Source of the DNA: Xylocopa sonorina
Lineage: Eukaryota > Arthropoda > Insecta > Hymenoptera > Apidae
Direction: 5' to 3'
Assembly: GCF_050948175.1 (NCBI RefSeq)
Contig: NC_135194.1
Location: forward strand, 6,874,033 to 6,938,032
DNA length: 64,000 nucleotides
Shown here: positions 46,794 to 60,449 of the stretch, piece by piece
How the letters are laid out: every line of letters begins with the position of its first letter
Position numbering within the stretch: position 1 is the stretch's first letter
The notes under the pieces: model-generated
What the model saw: only the letters and a program-made list of their open reading frames with translations
What the model was told of the DNA's origin: nothing
Database searches by the model: none
Translations under genes and position numbers: made by a program

Positions 46794-47014
46794 ACACTGA
46801 CGATTCTTATTTATATCATTTACTACCATGTTTTTACTGTGATCCTATACTCTGCTACCTTCTGTGGCATATCAAATTATTGTTTGCGTCCTTGCGAGAC
46901 ATTGCACTTAATGAGCCATTATCACATAGAAAGCTTTTAAGTAAAATAGGATAGAATAGCTTTGAAATGGAATCCACAAATGTCTCCGTAGATTTTTTTT
47001 AACTACAGGAAGAA

Positions 47015-47209
47015 ATGGAAGAGCTCTGCTCTAATGTACATGTAGAATTACTGGGAGGCCGAGGTGCAGATTCAATTTTTACATGTACCATCGCTTCTAT
47101 ATGCATTTGCATTCGCTGGTACGAGGTTATAGACACGTTTTATCTCCTCGGCGGTACGATGTTGACTCAATTTACGGTCTTTGACAGAGCAATCTCAAAT
47201 ACACGGTAA
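47015..47209 (+). other. 64-codon open frame after an acceptor-like site
   Basis: TTTTTTTTAACTACAG|G just upstream resembles a 3' splice site, and ACGG|TAATAT follows the frame. The peptide (start MEELCSNVHVELLGGRG) has no recognised domain. The acceptor-like tract is partly repeat J sequence, which weakens the case. Confidence 0.15.
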
Positions 47210-47219
47210 TATCTCGAAG

Positions 47220-50200
47220 ACTTATTATTAAGTCAAAGCGCTGATCGTACCCTTGATACGTATAACATGAAAAGAGGCTAGACAGGGATACGTGTGGGGC
47301 GTGGAAATGCATGCTAAAAATTGATGAAGTGCCGAGGATCGAGTAATTGAGCATTCATAAAAAAAAAGGAACAGGCTCACGGTGGTGAGGCTTAAAGAGA
47401 AAATTGAAACTCTTTGAAGACGAGCAATCAATATTATCGTTTGTAGAGTAAGCTGCAAAATTATGATCAGATGTTTCTGTATATGTCTGTAATCGATATC
47501 AAGTTGAATACACGGGGTGAGATATTTAAGTGAGAACATTAAATATTTTACTTGTTTATAATTGTACGAAAAATCCTTTCAAGAGAAAGTTATATTATTT
47601 GAAGTGTACATACGAGCTGATTATTTTGACCTAAATCCATTTATGTTTAAATTGAGATATTTATGATTGCGTTTCAATGAAATTAAAAATATTCAATAAT
47701 CGAAAAACACCATTTATGCAATTTAGGAAATCTTCTAACTATATAAATTATGTAAAAATTTACTGCGCATCTACATCTTATGTATGCAATAGGGATTTGA
47801 AAAAGTCATGGTATTCCGTTAGTATACATCATAGTAAGTCCATCATGTTCTTGTATTTCGCTGCTCTAATTTGCCTTATATTTTTATATAGCGATGTAAA
47901 TAAAAAATTTTCGAATTTTCTTCGTCAGTTCGGACGTGGTAACAAATTCAGTATTTTAAACTCTGCATTCTCATCCATTGATATCTAATCAATTTATTAT
48001 TTTTCGTTTATAGTTTTGAAAACATTAATTTTTCGTCCCGTTAAGACCTGTATATTATTTCCTGTGTATGTAGTGTCTTCTAAAATAATTAGTTTGTGTA
48101 ATACTAACATTTAAATGTTTTAAAGAACGAAATGTGTTAATTTGGTTTAACCGCTTCTTTCATTTTGTAAAGATTGGCATTTGATTTACTATAATACTGT
48201 TTTTTTTTTCAGAAATAATCTATGAAAAAGTCATGGGTGAGAGTATAAAACTTTTCTGTCGTTTTGTCAGAATTGGTAGACTGTATAACATTGACTGAAA
48301 TTGTTAGATGTTACAATGGTTTTTAAGTAATTACTACAATTGAGCAATAAAAAATTTGATTACGGTTAAACAGGATTAAAAATATATCAAACGCTACGTT
48401 AATATGATAGTTGAAAAAGCAATCAATAAGATCAGTGCGAGGGTAATACTTTTTCCACTGTCGTTCCTCCTCAGCGCCCACTCGAACATCGTGGTCCCCA
48501 AGGACGTGATCTTAGTCGCAATTCTAACCTCCATTAACCGGGAGAAGTAGATATAAATTGCCTGGTAGCCATTTATTTCTTGAGCTATTAGGTGTCGGAT
48601 AGATAAAACTAGGTATCAACAACTTAATTACATTACAAAAATTATAGCTAAATTGTGTGCCGAAAGAGCATGAGGTGCAGTGATCGAAAATATGAGTACA
48701 TATTCGCGTGAGCTCTAATTAGAAGAGATGGAGAATAACAGTAATTAATAATGATAATTAATGACGGCAACTAAGGAATGGCGCCACAAAAGAAATTAAG
48801 CGAAGCTAGGGTTATTGCCCCCAGTTACGAACAGTATTTTAATTCTTAATCTCTCAGGATGTGTACAATATATTAAGTTGTGTCATATCGATATGGGTTA
48901 CAAAAAATAGTGATAATAAATAGATTTATTTATCTCACGAAGATTAGCACTATAGACTTTGTAAAAGCAGCACGTTTCAATTTTGATCTCGAAACGCAAC
49001 CTGTTTTCATTTCTAGCGTCGGCGAATGTTATGTTTTCTCGTTACAGAAACTGGCACGTTTCAGTAATCCGTCGCAAAATGTAACACGTTCCTTTTGTAG
49101 CTTGTCGTTAAACAAATTGTCTGGCGTTTTACTGCGAGAATAATAAAAGTGAACATTTCTTTTAACTGAAATAAATATCTGTTATTAAATAAGTGAAATT
49201 TAGTCGGCTATAAGAAAACTTCAATTTATTTTGTTATCAATATTACCATAAAATCGAATAAATTCTGTCAAGATAAATTTTTTGCTTACGTGTTTTATGC
49301 GAAATACCACGATATGGAGAAGAAACATGATATTGCGATAGATTATGTTCATTATTCGTGTTAACAAGTGAACATATAGGGGGATTCCAAAGCAGCACGG
49401 GTTTGCAAAATAATATTCAAGAATAGGAATCTTTGTATGAGAATTTCTTAATTGGTATTGTACGTAACAAAATAAGTGCATCAATTTTATTTCTACTAAT
49501 CTCCAAATGCGGTCGAATTTATCTAACTACTACATAAATTATTTATTTTCATTTGGAAATAAATCTCCTAACATCGAATACCTGGACCAGAAGAAAATAC
49601 GATATTTTTTATTGAAAATCATTTACATCCAATTCTATTGTCATCAATTTCCAGGATGTTTGAAAGTCTGCAATAAAATGTTCTTACTAGTTAGAACAGA
49701 AACTGCATGATAAATCCACGTTTACTGGAGCAATATACAACGAATTCCTAAATAAATATCAAATTCTGGGGCACACGAGTGAAGTCATTGGTGACAAGGA
49801 CATAACGAAGGCTTTTGCCCACTATACTATGCGATGGTGAAGGGATCAAGTGTTACAAGGGTGAAGGTCGTGTGAGATGCCTTTACGATTGATTCGACAG
49901 CCATTTTAACTTAACGAAATAATACTAATCGGGCCAATTATTTAAAATACACTATACACCATACTTGCTAGATTTCTGTTTTAAGAAATGTACAAATAGA
50001 TTTAAGTTCATTTAGAATCAATCAGGTTTCTAAAAGATTTTATAATCTAGTTGTCTACACAAATTCATATTCAAATTAAATGAGGTGATTTCATTAACTA
50101 ATTCTTGGCTATTTGCTGTCTGTAACAAATAACAGATAAAACATAAAATGTTATGGAAAGACCCTTGCAGATTAATCAAGGCATTTAAATGTACGTCGCT

Positions 50201-51690
50201 TAAATGTAGTCGATCACCAACGCGAACTTGATATTTAAATGTCAAATGTTCTCAAATTTCTACACTCCTCATTAGTGGAATTAGCATCCTCTAAATAACT
50301 TGGCTAATGATGTTTTAACTGCACATGTATTTAAAAGCAATTGAAATGTTTTTACGAATGTAAAAGTTTCTCGAAAGGTGCCATTTTTCCTTTTATTGCT
50401 GTTTCAGAATCTATAGAATTGACTGTGTCAATGAAATTACCAATCTTGTATCGCAGTAATTGGTTTGAAAATATGAAAAATTAAACGGATAAGCGATATA
50501 AATAGAACATTTCTATTTCCATTTAATTGTTAGTGAAAGAGTATGTTACTGTGCCAAAAAATCAGTTCTAATTTATAATACAAAAATGCACTTAAAATCA
50601 TTGGATTTTCCATTCTAAAACGAACAATAAAGAATTCGAAATTTGAAATGCAGGTAAATTTTATCGCATATTAATTACAATACCGCATATGTTCAACTAC
50701 TGTCTACAACGAAAATACGGTTACAAATAATAAATAAAAAATTCTATTTACATAAATAATATTAGAAAGATTTCTTATAACTCTTCGTTTACAACGTGCA
50801 AGTTTTCTCAACGTTTAAAATATAACACTTTATACATATATCTGCTTTGAATACTTTCTGTCAAGAGGAAACCCAATAAATGGAAAAAGGGCAGCTAGAA
50901 TCGATTTTTTATTATTACGCCATTTTCTTCCGAGATTAAAATTAATATATACATTTTGTCATCCCTTCATTCTTCTCTGACAATACTTACTTTACTCGAC
51001 ACTGTTTTAAATAATATTCTACAGACGCTATAATCTTAATGAAATAAAATTTTGAAACCAAAAAAACATCTTAAAGCATACTAATTTTGCAAGAGTCATT
51101 CTTTTTTTATAAAGTCCATCAGTGAAATAGCAATTAGTGTGAGAAATGAATTAAACAATGACCGTATCAAACGATGCATTAATTCGCTACATACAATACA
51201 ATTTAATACTATTGCAAAGTTCACAATTATTCGATCCTCTGGACTTATTAATACATTATAAATACCGTTAGTAATAAAAGAAAAGAATAACAGCAATTAT
51301 AGAAGGATAATATTAATCGGGGTAAATCAATCGTATTACTAATATGATTAACAGATAATATTACAAAGTTCGCGATTATTCATGAATTAACAGAGCTGCT
51401 GAGTTAGATTATGTCCAATGATAATAAGAGCGAAGATAACAGAGCAGCATTTATGGGATGCTAAAATTAATTAGGATAAATCGACTTCAGAACGCATTCG
51501 ACGCGCGTGGGCAGAATTCAAGGACGAATTACACGCTTCGAACAACTTCTAGCTCTGCGTTAAGATAGCTTGCGATCACGCAACTGAATTACAATTTACA
51601 CGGGTTGCGCGAGGCAGCTTAAGGCACGCGGCCTTTTGTTGCCTATGCGAAAGAACACTCTCTGTCGTTCAAATTGTATAACTCTAACTT
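47220..51690. other. AT-rich DNA, no recognised gene
   Basis: Only the small GC-richer frame at 48404-48550 stands out. Other open frames are AT-rich and short. Confidence 0.5.
48404..48550 (+). other. 48-codon open frame in a GC-richer island, possible exon
   Basis: ATG at 48404 opens a frame to TAG at 48548-48550. Residues such as FPLSFLLSAHSNIVVPKDV use codons with C or G in the third position (TTC CTC CTC AGC GCC CAC), unlike the AT-rich surroundings. The opposite strand is also open over the same region (MEVRIATKITSLGTTM frame), so I cannot choose a strand. No domain recognised and no convincing splice sites on either side. Confidence 0.2.
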
Positions 51691-51698
51691 AAGTGTTA

Positions 51699-52129
51699 CA
51701 CTCACGAGCAAGTAAATCGACTTAACCTCGAGATACGCACATAAGGTAACTTTTTTCAAAAATGGTGCAGCTAATGGACAAAAAACATATTAGTTCTTAA
51801 TTATTGGCCGACGTCTATGTTCCGTCGTAAAGGAACAGGAAACGTAATAAATTAAATAAATTTTCAATGTTAAATTCAAATTTTTGGTTTTAATTTAATA
51901 AAAACATCATTTTCAAAAGAAGGATACTTTACCTTTTTTGTTCACTGGAAATCAGGTTACTTAATTTAAAAAATAATCGACCAATTTTTATGATATTGGT
52001 ATCAATTTAAAGCTAAATGCCTAATAATTAAAAACTAATATGTCTTTTGTCCGTTGGTTGCACCATTCTCGAAAAAATTTACCTTATGTGCGTATCTGGA
52101 GGTTGAGTCGATTTACTGGCTTGTGAGTG
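51699..52129. mobile_element. Long-TIR MITE flanked by TA (431 bp)
   Basis: Arms of about 108 bp (51699-51806 and 52022-52129) are inverted copies with roughly 14 mismatches and no gaps. Ends read CACTCACGAGCAAGTAAATC and CACTCACAAGCCAGTAAATC. TA flanks both sides (51697-51698 and 52130-52131), consistent with a Tc1/mariner-type target duplication. The centre is AT-rich with no open frame of note. A non-autonomous element whose partner transposase is not in the window. Confidence 0.9.
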
Positions 52130-53134
52130 TATATACAGGGCTTTTTAAATTGCTAACTTTTTGGGGACACGATGATGTTCGGACAACGATATAATTATCG
52201 TTTTTAAGCTTTGCATTTTGAATAAATAAAGTCTGTAGGCAGAAATTGATACATGTATAGTATAATTTAATATTATATTAGATTTATTATGATGTGAGAA
52301 AATAGACTGAACAGAAACATATTTCGATGTCATGAAAATATTCAGATACTTGAAAAATTGTGGAGTGTTATAACTGAAATAATTTCTGTCGCAAGTGTAG
52401 TGTCTAGACGAATACGTTTTTTATTTAATGATCGATTTAGACGCTAATCATCACTCTTGTGTCAAATGATTCATCGATTCTTCTTTAATGGTTATTAGTC
52501 TTTTTTCTTTGCGAATGTTATGGTCCAATTCATTTGAAACAAATTATTATATGTTGTAAAAAATTGACCTTGATTTTTAACTCGAGCTAAAATTTTCAAC
52601 CAATTCTTCAGATTTTCTTGTTTTATTTAAATAAGAATACCCAAGGAGTGAATTTACTTTTGCTTTTATTTCATCCATTTATATATTCCGCTGTAACAGT
52701 CTATAACATTTACTTTATAATGAAAATAAGAATAAAAATTATATGAGCGTCCGAATATTTTCACGACCAACTGTAATTACAGTGTACTGATCTGATATTT
52801 GATAATTAATTTTGATTACAAACGTAAATTGATGTGAAATAGATCTTGTTGCTCCTCTTTTTAAACACCTTTTGAAGCAGAATTACGAAATCTTCTTGTC
52901 ATTTTACCAGTATTTTCAAATTTACTATTCTTTTGTGCTTTATCACGCACGACCGTTACTTTATGCAACTAATTCTCAGAACTTGGTAGCGACTCGTAAA
53001 TAAATGTAGACAGACGATATGTTTATATTCCGAATTGTGAACATGCACACGACACTTATTACTTCGGACAACTGCTGCGTCTTGCATCGGAAGGTCCATA
53101 GACGCCATCGCGCGGCCTATCCATAAATCCCAAC

Positions 53135-53147
53135 GCGCCATCTAGTG
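53135..53147 (-). promoter_or_regulatory. CTCF-like site
   Basis: The reverse complement, CACTAGATGGCGC, fits both the vertebrate and the Drosophila CTCF core. It sits in a GC-richer stretch (53085-53150) and is not within a recognised repeat. Confidence 0.4.
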
Positions 53148-55873
53148 AAATAAGCAAATCGATCTGGATCTTTCCTTTGACAATAATTTTTCAAGACGAA
53201 CTACTATCAAACTGTGGTAGAATTTAAATCAAAGAGATTTTTCATTTTGAGACTTTTAATTCTTTCCTACAATCACAATAAATGCTCCAGAGGTTTCATA
53301 AAATTAAAAGTACTTTATGAAAGTTGGTACAATTAATTAGCTAGCCAGTGAAAATAGGTATTTACGTTTGGCAATTTTGAAACGTGTTGTATTCTAACTA
53401 GAAACAAATGTTAGAACAATTTTTCATTTATATTATCAAATTAAACGAGTAATTAGTCTTTTCTTTGAAATAGAGCCTTTCCATTTCTATCACCTCAATA
53501 ACCATAGACGTATCATTGTTCAGCGAGCAAATGAAATATTTTAATATGAAAGGATAGTTTTTCAGGTATGACTTTCTATGTTAACGTTCATGGCGATTTA
53601 AGTATAGGTAACGGATAGTATAAAACAATAATTGAAAACTGAATACTAGATTCTATTTCATGTTAAACGATACTGAAGTCATTAGATAAATGTGTTGCCT
53701 TTGAAAAGTGACGAATATCTGGTTTGTTTGCTTCTAATAGTTTTCATGTGTCGTATACTAAGAAGTAACACCCGCGAATTCGTTGACTTCCATTTCAGTA
53801 AGAAGTGTGGAAGGGTTTTCCTTAATTTTATTTATTGAGGAAAGTTTTCAGGTGGAACGCCCCTTTTTATGACGCACGAGGGAATACCATGTGTCCAAAA
53901 CTAACCCTAGCGGATAATAAACTTAAAAAGCCTCTCGACTGTATCAATGGAATAAAAAATGCGAAGATTTAGTGAATGAGGTGGCCTTTATTAACTATTG
54001 TTAAAAATATTAATATAGCAGTAAGAAAAACAATATTCTAGTAAAGTAATAGCCCCTTATAACAATTATTTGGCTAAATTTGTATTTCAAATTGTTTTCT
54101 GTTAAGTATAAGGAAAAGATTCTGGAAAGTCGCTATTGATCGTGTTGGTGAATTCTAATATAGACTAGGTTATAATTATTAATTTTACTCTGTAACAATC
54201 ATAAATTAGGCGATTTTGTGGGATCGTAAGGTGCTCACTGTTGAGAATAAAATTTAGAGCAAATCCTCGTTTTCTAAATTGTCAGACTTCATATCTAGCT
54301 AGGCAACAACCTATCTGATTAAAAAAAAAACAAGTAGGTCAAGAGTGTAGATAATATTCAAAGAACACGCTGATTAGACAGTCGTCCTTTTTTCTTTAAA
54401 ATTAATCAACGTGCAATATCCTAAGTCTCAGACTCCAAAGAATTCATATTCAGATACACATATGAAAGTTTTTCGATACGAGAACCACCTGCAAAAGAAA
54501 TTGCGCCTATTGTTGAATATACAACATATTTTATAATTTAATTAAAACGGGGAAACTGTTGATCGTTAGGAACGACTATCTTTTAATTAACCACTTTCAT
54601 TGCTCAAAATTACTGTCTACACTTTGGAAAATTTTCTGCTGAACAATAATCCAGTTTTAATTGACGACGAAATTCGTGGAATAAATTTCAAGTTCGAAAA
54701 TGTTCGGTAATTTACTTAATCTCGCTCCAGCCTTCTCTGTAGTGGAGGTGGATTAATTAAAAAGCGTTGTAGAGTGCTGCGATGAGACAGAAAAATAAAA
54801 TAAAATAGAGGATCTCCGAGCCCCACACTCTCAGAACATTATTGATTGCTGCTTTCACGTTGACATACAGGGTGTTAGGAAAAAGGGCCAGAAATTTAAA
54901 AGGCTTGTAACACTTGCCACAATGAACGAAAAATATTTTACAGATATCAATAGCACGAATACTGAAGATTTATAATATGTATGCTTCGAAATAGTCTGTG
55001 TACACATAATAATCTTGTGTTTACAGTTTCGAACTAACACTACTTTGTGTTGGAAACAAAATGGTGCGCATGAATAATTGAAATATTACTTAGATACTAA
55101 AAGTTGATTTTACAGAGAAAATATTAGTTTCAAGACTCATATCAATAAGAACCCCCATTATGTGAAATAAAAGTGATCGTACGAGAGAATTTTTTCTGTA
55201 ATAAAATAATAAGTTAAGTATTTAAAATTCAGTTTAATTTAATAATTAAGACAAAATTAAATATAATAAGTATAAATTATATCCAATCAGTAAGAAGCAA
55301 TACTTTTTAATCTTCGTTTTTTCTTTTAACAGAAATAAGCATATGCATCTTAAGTTTTAGCAGCCAAATCATATAATTTGAACTTAAAATCAGCTAAGTC
55401 CTATTTCCAAGATTTGAAGTACTTTGAAATAAGTAAAATAATACGTACATATTCGTCATTACTCTCACTGATTCCATTTAATATCTATATTTTGTTTACT
55501 TACACTTTTTTATTGCAGTAGGTAACTGTAATAAATTTAGTTGCATTTTTATTACAGTAGGATTACGCCATTTTATATAAGACAACAGATTAAATGGTCA
55601 GTAATTTAAATCAACTTTCTATCATTAATTTATTACCAAAAAGGTCAGTTTAGGATAACTTAGTTAAATTAATAAACGCACAATATAAAGCAAGACAAAT
55701 GAAAAAAAGTACAGTATTAATCCCATTCCATTCCAAGTCGAGAAATAATTACATTTCTGATCAACTGGTATTTGTTTAGCTACCAGTGAGGGTTTCACAT
55801 ATTTTTAAAACATATTGACCTTTCATATTTAAATACTGATCAAAAGGGATTAAAATGCTGACCAGTGAAATAT

Positions 55874-55937
55874 AACAGAATATTCTAATAATACAGTGTT
55901 AATACAACAGAATATTCTAATAATACAGTGTTAATAC
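55874..55937 (+). repeat. 32-bp perfect tandem duplication
   Basis: The unit starting AACAGAATATTCTAATAATA occurs twice in a row, followed by a short partial third (AACAGAA). Confidence 0.9.
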
Positions 55938-58900
55938 AACAGAAGGTTCACACAACGGGTGTTCATATAATGAAGCTTCAACTGGCTTATCCTGTGTATA
56001 TGTATATAAAGGCAGAGATTATGTAGTATACGATTCTGGCTTTGCTTTGCCAATTATTACGCCTGCCAAGCGTTGATTACAAAATAACAGGAAACTAACC
56101 GGATATATTAGTATTGGTAACAGAGAACGTTTAAATCCTATCACGGGCTCATAAGATTAGACATCCTCAGAGCCGTCGTCTGCGTTGTGTAAATTTCATC
56201 GAAAGGGTGTCATATCGCCAGAAAAATTTCTTTATTTTTTACGTGCTAAGGCTAAGGTGTCGTGAAACATCCGATATAGTGAAAATTAATTTATTCGCAT
56301 CATAAGCTCGTGTATGCGTGGAATTTTCCTTATGGATTAAAGTATTTCTTTGAGTAAAGGCAAAAGGTTTGGATAGAAATGAAGGGTTGCGGATTCTAAT
56401 AGCAGCGAAGAACTGGTCTACGAAAATTTAAACGTATTATTGCTATATTAAATTGTAACGATTTGGCGCAATTTTTCACTTTTTCGAATGATGCACATGG
56501 TTTGATAAATACAGAGAAAGATAAAATTTAGCAACTAAAAAACAATAGATTCATTCTTTATTTTGTACTGTACTATTTTTATTTCAGTCGTTCATTTTTT
56601 CATTCGTATGTAAAAAGAATAGCATAGAAGTAATAAATAGTTTAAAAACGTATTATTTTAAAAAATATTTCTGGGAACATAGGTGTGTCTCATATAAAAA
56701 ATAAAAATAATCATTTTCAAATGTCTGTCCCGTTAAACTGTCATATTTGTATCTAAATAAATAAACATTTTCCTAACTCAAATTAATTGTTTTGTTGCAA
56801 TTTACAAATCTTATCATTCTAACTTAATCAAACGTTATATTATCCGCAGAGGCTCAAACGCTTTTAGTTGTACGCGTTCGCAAGCCAATTACAGAAACGG
56901 AACGCTTGTTCTTTTATTATACATTACCCAATAAAGTTAAAGGGTCACAGAATTTCGCCTGAAAATTACCAATATTTGAACCGCTACAATTTTTCGCAAG
57001 GAAAAATTGAACAACAGTATACTGGAACTTGTTTTAAACCGTGAAACTTCTATTTTCACAGTTTCGAAGTTTGCTTTCTTAGAAGATCGTTTTTAGTTGC
57101 GCAACGTGACGGAATAGCGAAGTTGACCTCTTTCTATCCAAGTTTCATAAGTTTCAGAATTTTTTTCAGGATTCGTTTAGAAATGGTTTTGGGAAGAAAA
57201 GTCTCTCCCTTGGACCAACCTCAGAAAGTTAACATATTCTAATTGCAAAAAGGACCGCCATTATGAAATCATCCGAGGAACATCAAGGAGAGACTTGTGT
57301 CTTCAATGTGTAAATACGAGTTACAATTATAAAATTCTTCTACATTTGCGATACGGACGGCACAACTGCTGTATTTTAAGACATAGATTTTCCCCCTTTT
57401 TTTTGCGTCTCATAAACTTTACAACTGGGACTACGTCGGGAATTTAATTGGTATTTCAAGCTCTCAGCGTTTCCTGGTGTCATGAACTTTGACACCACAC
57501 AATAGAATAGGGTGAGTTGCCGTAATATGGAATACGTGTCCAGTGTGAAATACGACGATATTAAAGATTCCTAACATTGCTCTCTGTTGGTGGTGAATGC
57601 AGTTGATGTTTGTTCTGCGTTTTAATTAGTGAACATATGAAGTATTTGCAAACAATATAAAAGAAAATTTTGTATTTTTGAACTGAGTTTATACGCAATG
57701 AAATAAATGCATCAGTTTTGTTTTTACGCGATTATTTTTCAATTATAGTCGAATTTGTGTAATTATTGTGGAAACTATTAATTTTTATTCTTTTCAGTGC
57801 AACATTTCTGAAAAGTTAAATAACAATGGTTTCCCTAATATGGAATAAAATACCTTATATTACAAATCTGTTGTTTAACTGTATTTATTAGGATAATTAA
57901 TAGAAATGTTAATTAGTTTCAACTGATTTTATTTTATTTCGTATGAAAAATAACAAACATTACATTTATTGAGCAAAAGTTATCATCAATTGCTATATTT
58001 ACTTATTTATATTTCCATTTTTAAAAAAGTAAAATCAATATTTTGTGCTACTCCGTGTTGGAAGCAACCTAAATTTGATCTGAAAACAGAGAACCTCACT
58101 AAAAACAACAAATATTGTCTAAACCGGTATTACATTTTTAATTTGTTCATTATCAATTAAAAAAGCAAGAAATTTCCCATAAAACAGATTAAATTTTGAT
58201 CAAGTTTCAGCAAGTAGGTAATATATCCTACTAAAATAACATGAGCAATGCAACTTTTCACTGCTAAATTCTTCGAAGCTCGAGAGAAAATAAAGGAAAA
58301 GAAGCCATTCAGTCTCTTTCACTTATTTCTCAAAGAATACGTGAAGCGCAATTCCAAGAAGACATGTAAGAACCAGAAATAGAAACATGAGTCATCTGGA
58401 ACCGTTAAGACTCCCTTATATGGAAATCTTCATGCACCCTTATCAAGTTTTAATAATATACAAATCACTTTTTAATTATCTTCGAAAAAAATTGTACTGT
58501 AAAATCGTATTGCAAAAATTGTAATTGTGTAAATTATTAACTTGGAGTAAATTATATTTGGCAGTTTTGGTTAACAATTGTTACATCCTCCTATTACGAA
58601 CTTTGAGCACCAACAAAGTAGCTTAATTTTTACTTATTCATCTCAATAGTCAAACATTTAACAAATTTGCTTCATTCTACCATAGATTTCAGTTTTCTTG
58701 GTAGAATTAAGCCAAATAATTCTCACTTAATCATCTAATTCTACAATCCCGATAACAATAATTAAATAATCTAATATCATAAGCCTGCTACACTTTTCTA
58801 CCATTATCCTCCAAGTTGTCAGTCCATTTCACACAAAATTCCTCCTCAAATCCAATAATTATAGTAGCTTCCTGGTTTCTTGCTAGGATCGTCCACTAAG

Positions 58901-58957
58901 AACGATATTTAATTGAAAAATGCCACAGATAATTACATTGTTCTTGTCATTCGTAGC

Positions 58958-59400
58958 ACCTTGTGATGCGAGAATAAGGGATCTTCGCCCCAAAATATCG
59001 TAGATTTAAAGTTACAAATCAGGCATATGTAGAACCATTCTATCGAATCTGACGCACCCAAGGCTCCAAGCACTTCTGGACCAAGCCTGGCCTGAGGCGT
59101 AGGCCACCATAATGGTCGTGATTTACGTATTTGTACGGGGGTCGTCCTGGGAACGCGGTCGACGCATTTGGGGAAACGCATCGACCATTGCACGTGTCCT
59201 ACGGTAATAGTAGCGATGGCTGTGTGACCCAGTCATCACTTATTCCTTGGATGGGGAGTATGGACGACGAGACACACTCCCCTCCAGGAAAGGGGTCTTG
59301 GCAAGCCATAGCGGAACTTGCGCGCGGGGGGAGGGGGGGTCGTTCGAGTTCCTGGTCCTCTTCCAGCAACGTCGAGGATGATCACCGTAGGGTTTGAACT
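58958..59400 (+). other. GC-rich exon-like patch
   Basis: A GC-rich block in AT-rich DNA. It is preceded by a pyrimidine-rich acceptor-like tract ending TTCGTAG at about 58957 and followed by AACTG|GTAAGAG, a strong donor-like site at 59400. Three frames are each open over part of it. One gives GGRPGNAVDAFGETHRPLHV and continues into an acidic, Ser-rich tail ending DDHRRV, with a stop just before the donor; the opposite strand also has an 86-codon frame (59193-58933). I recognise no domain. It may be a non-coding or untranslated exon, a pseudogene, or a CpG-rich regulatory block. Confidence 0.3.
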
Positions 59401-59459
59401 GGTAAGAGTTCGGTATACTTTTGGAGCTTCCATGAGGATTTTGCCACGTAAGAAAAAAG

Positions 59460-59740
59460 GCTTAAAGAGGTTAATGACAGATGTTTTCCTCGAATTAACA
59501 AAATAATACAAGTTCTAAATGCTTATATGTACGTACAACTAAGAATGACTAACGCCTTGCAAAGATTGATACACTGATGACTCGTATTTATATCGTTCAC
59601 TGCTATGTTTGTACTGTAATCCTATCAAACTATTGTTTGCGTCTTTGCGAAACGTTGCATTTAATGAAACATTATCATATAGAAAGCTATTCACAAATGT
59701 TTCTGTAGCTTTTTTTTAAATATATGGGATCTATTAAAGG
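59460..59740 (+). repeat. Dispersed repeat J, copy 2 (empty site)
   Basis: Matches 46500-47008 without the insertion; the single ACACT at 59571-59575 is the unoccupied target site. The copy is shortened between about 59620 and 59690 relative to copy 1. Confidence 0.8.
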
Positions 59741-59979
59741 GAATAAGGGATCTATTAATTTCTTATAAGAAATAAGAAATAAATCATTTTGGCATTATTT
59801 AAATAAATACAAGAAAATAATAATATATGTATGCATTTGTGAACGCATTCATGTTATTTACAACATAATAATATAATTTTTACTTATTACTTCCTACAGA
59901 TTATTTAAATACAAATCCTTCGCTTCACAATTAAGGATCCATTTATAACTATCATAATTATTGCCTCAATTGTACGAAA

Positions 59980-60066
59980 CCATGCAAAAAAATTTTTCAG
60001 AAAATTACAAGAAATATTAATATCTATTTTGCAATACGAAAGTGTACCCGTGCTACAGCGATCTAC
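59980..60066 (+). repeat. Direct repeat K, copy 1
   Basis: CAGAAAATTACAAGAAATAT, then GTGTACCCGTGCTACAGCGA, matches 61248-61334 in the same orientation, about 85 bp. Confidence 0.8.
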
Positions 60067-60449
60067 AGTAATCAACTCTATCGTAGCGATTTTTAACCGT
60101 AACTTTAAATCTACGATATTTATGTCTCCTGCCTTAATAATTTTTGCAATACAGTAGTACTTTACGCCTTGACCAGGCGAGGAAATAGGCTCTAGGTAGT
60201 AAAGTATAATAAGTTACAGGCGTGCAATCTAAAAATATGCGCCATTAAAATCGACCCGTGTATCTTTCAAGCACACATTAAAACTCGCGCTGAAAAGCAT
60301 TCATTTCACTTTTACTTGGTAATATATTATAGACTATAAAAATATCAGAGTGAAACAGACTCAATAACTATACGTCGTCTATTTTATAGAATTAAAAATA
60401 TTTATTGGTGTTATCTATATGTTTATATTTATCTATATATAAACATACA

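Larger units (their letters stand above)
46500..47008 (+). repeat. Dispersed repeat J, copy 1, with insertion
   Basis: Matches 59460-59740 on both sides of a foreign block at 46619-46793. Shared blocks are CAAGTTCTAAATGCTTATATG-type sequence at the left, TTGCAAAGATTGATACACT, TTATTGTTTGCGTC and CATTATCACATAGAAAGC. Confidence 0.8.
52140..58950. other. AT-rich DNA, no recognised gene
   Basis: Holds a 32-bp tandem duplication (55874-55937) and a CTCF-like site (53135-53147). Two repeated words around 57507 and 58430 (AGGGTGAGTTG- and AGGGTGCATG-type with ATATGG) hint at a decayed element but do not form clear ends. Confidence 0.5.

Noticed and set aside
54868..54890. CAGGGTGTTAGGAAAAAGGGCC as a transposon end
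   Set aside because: Such words are common in insect repeats, but no matching second end or copy was found nearby.
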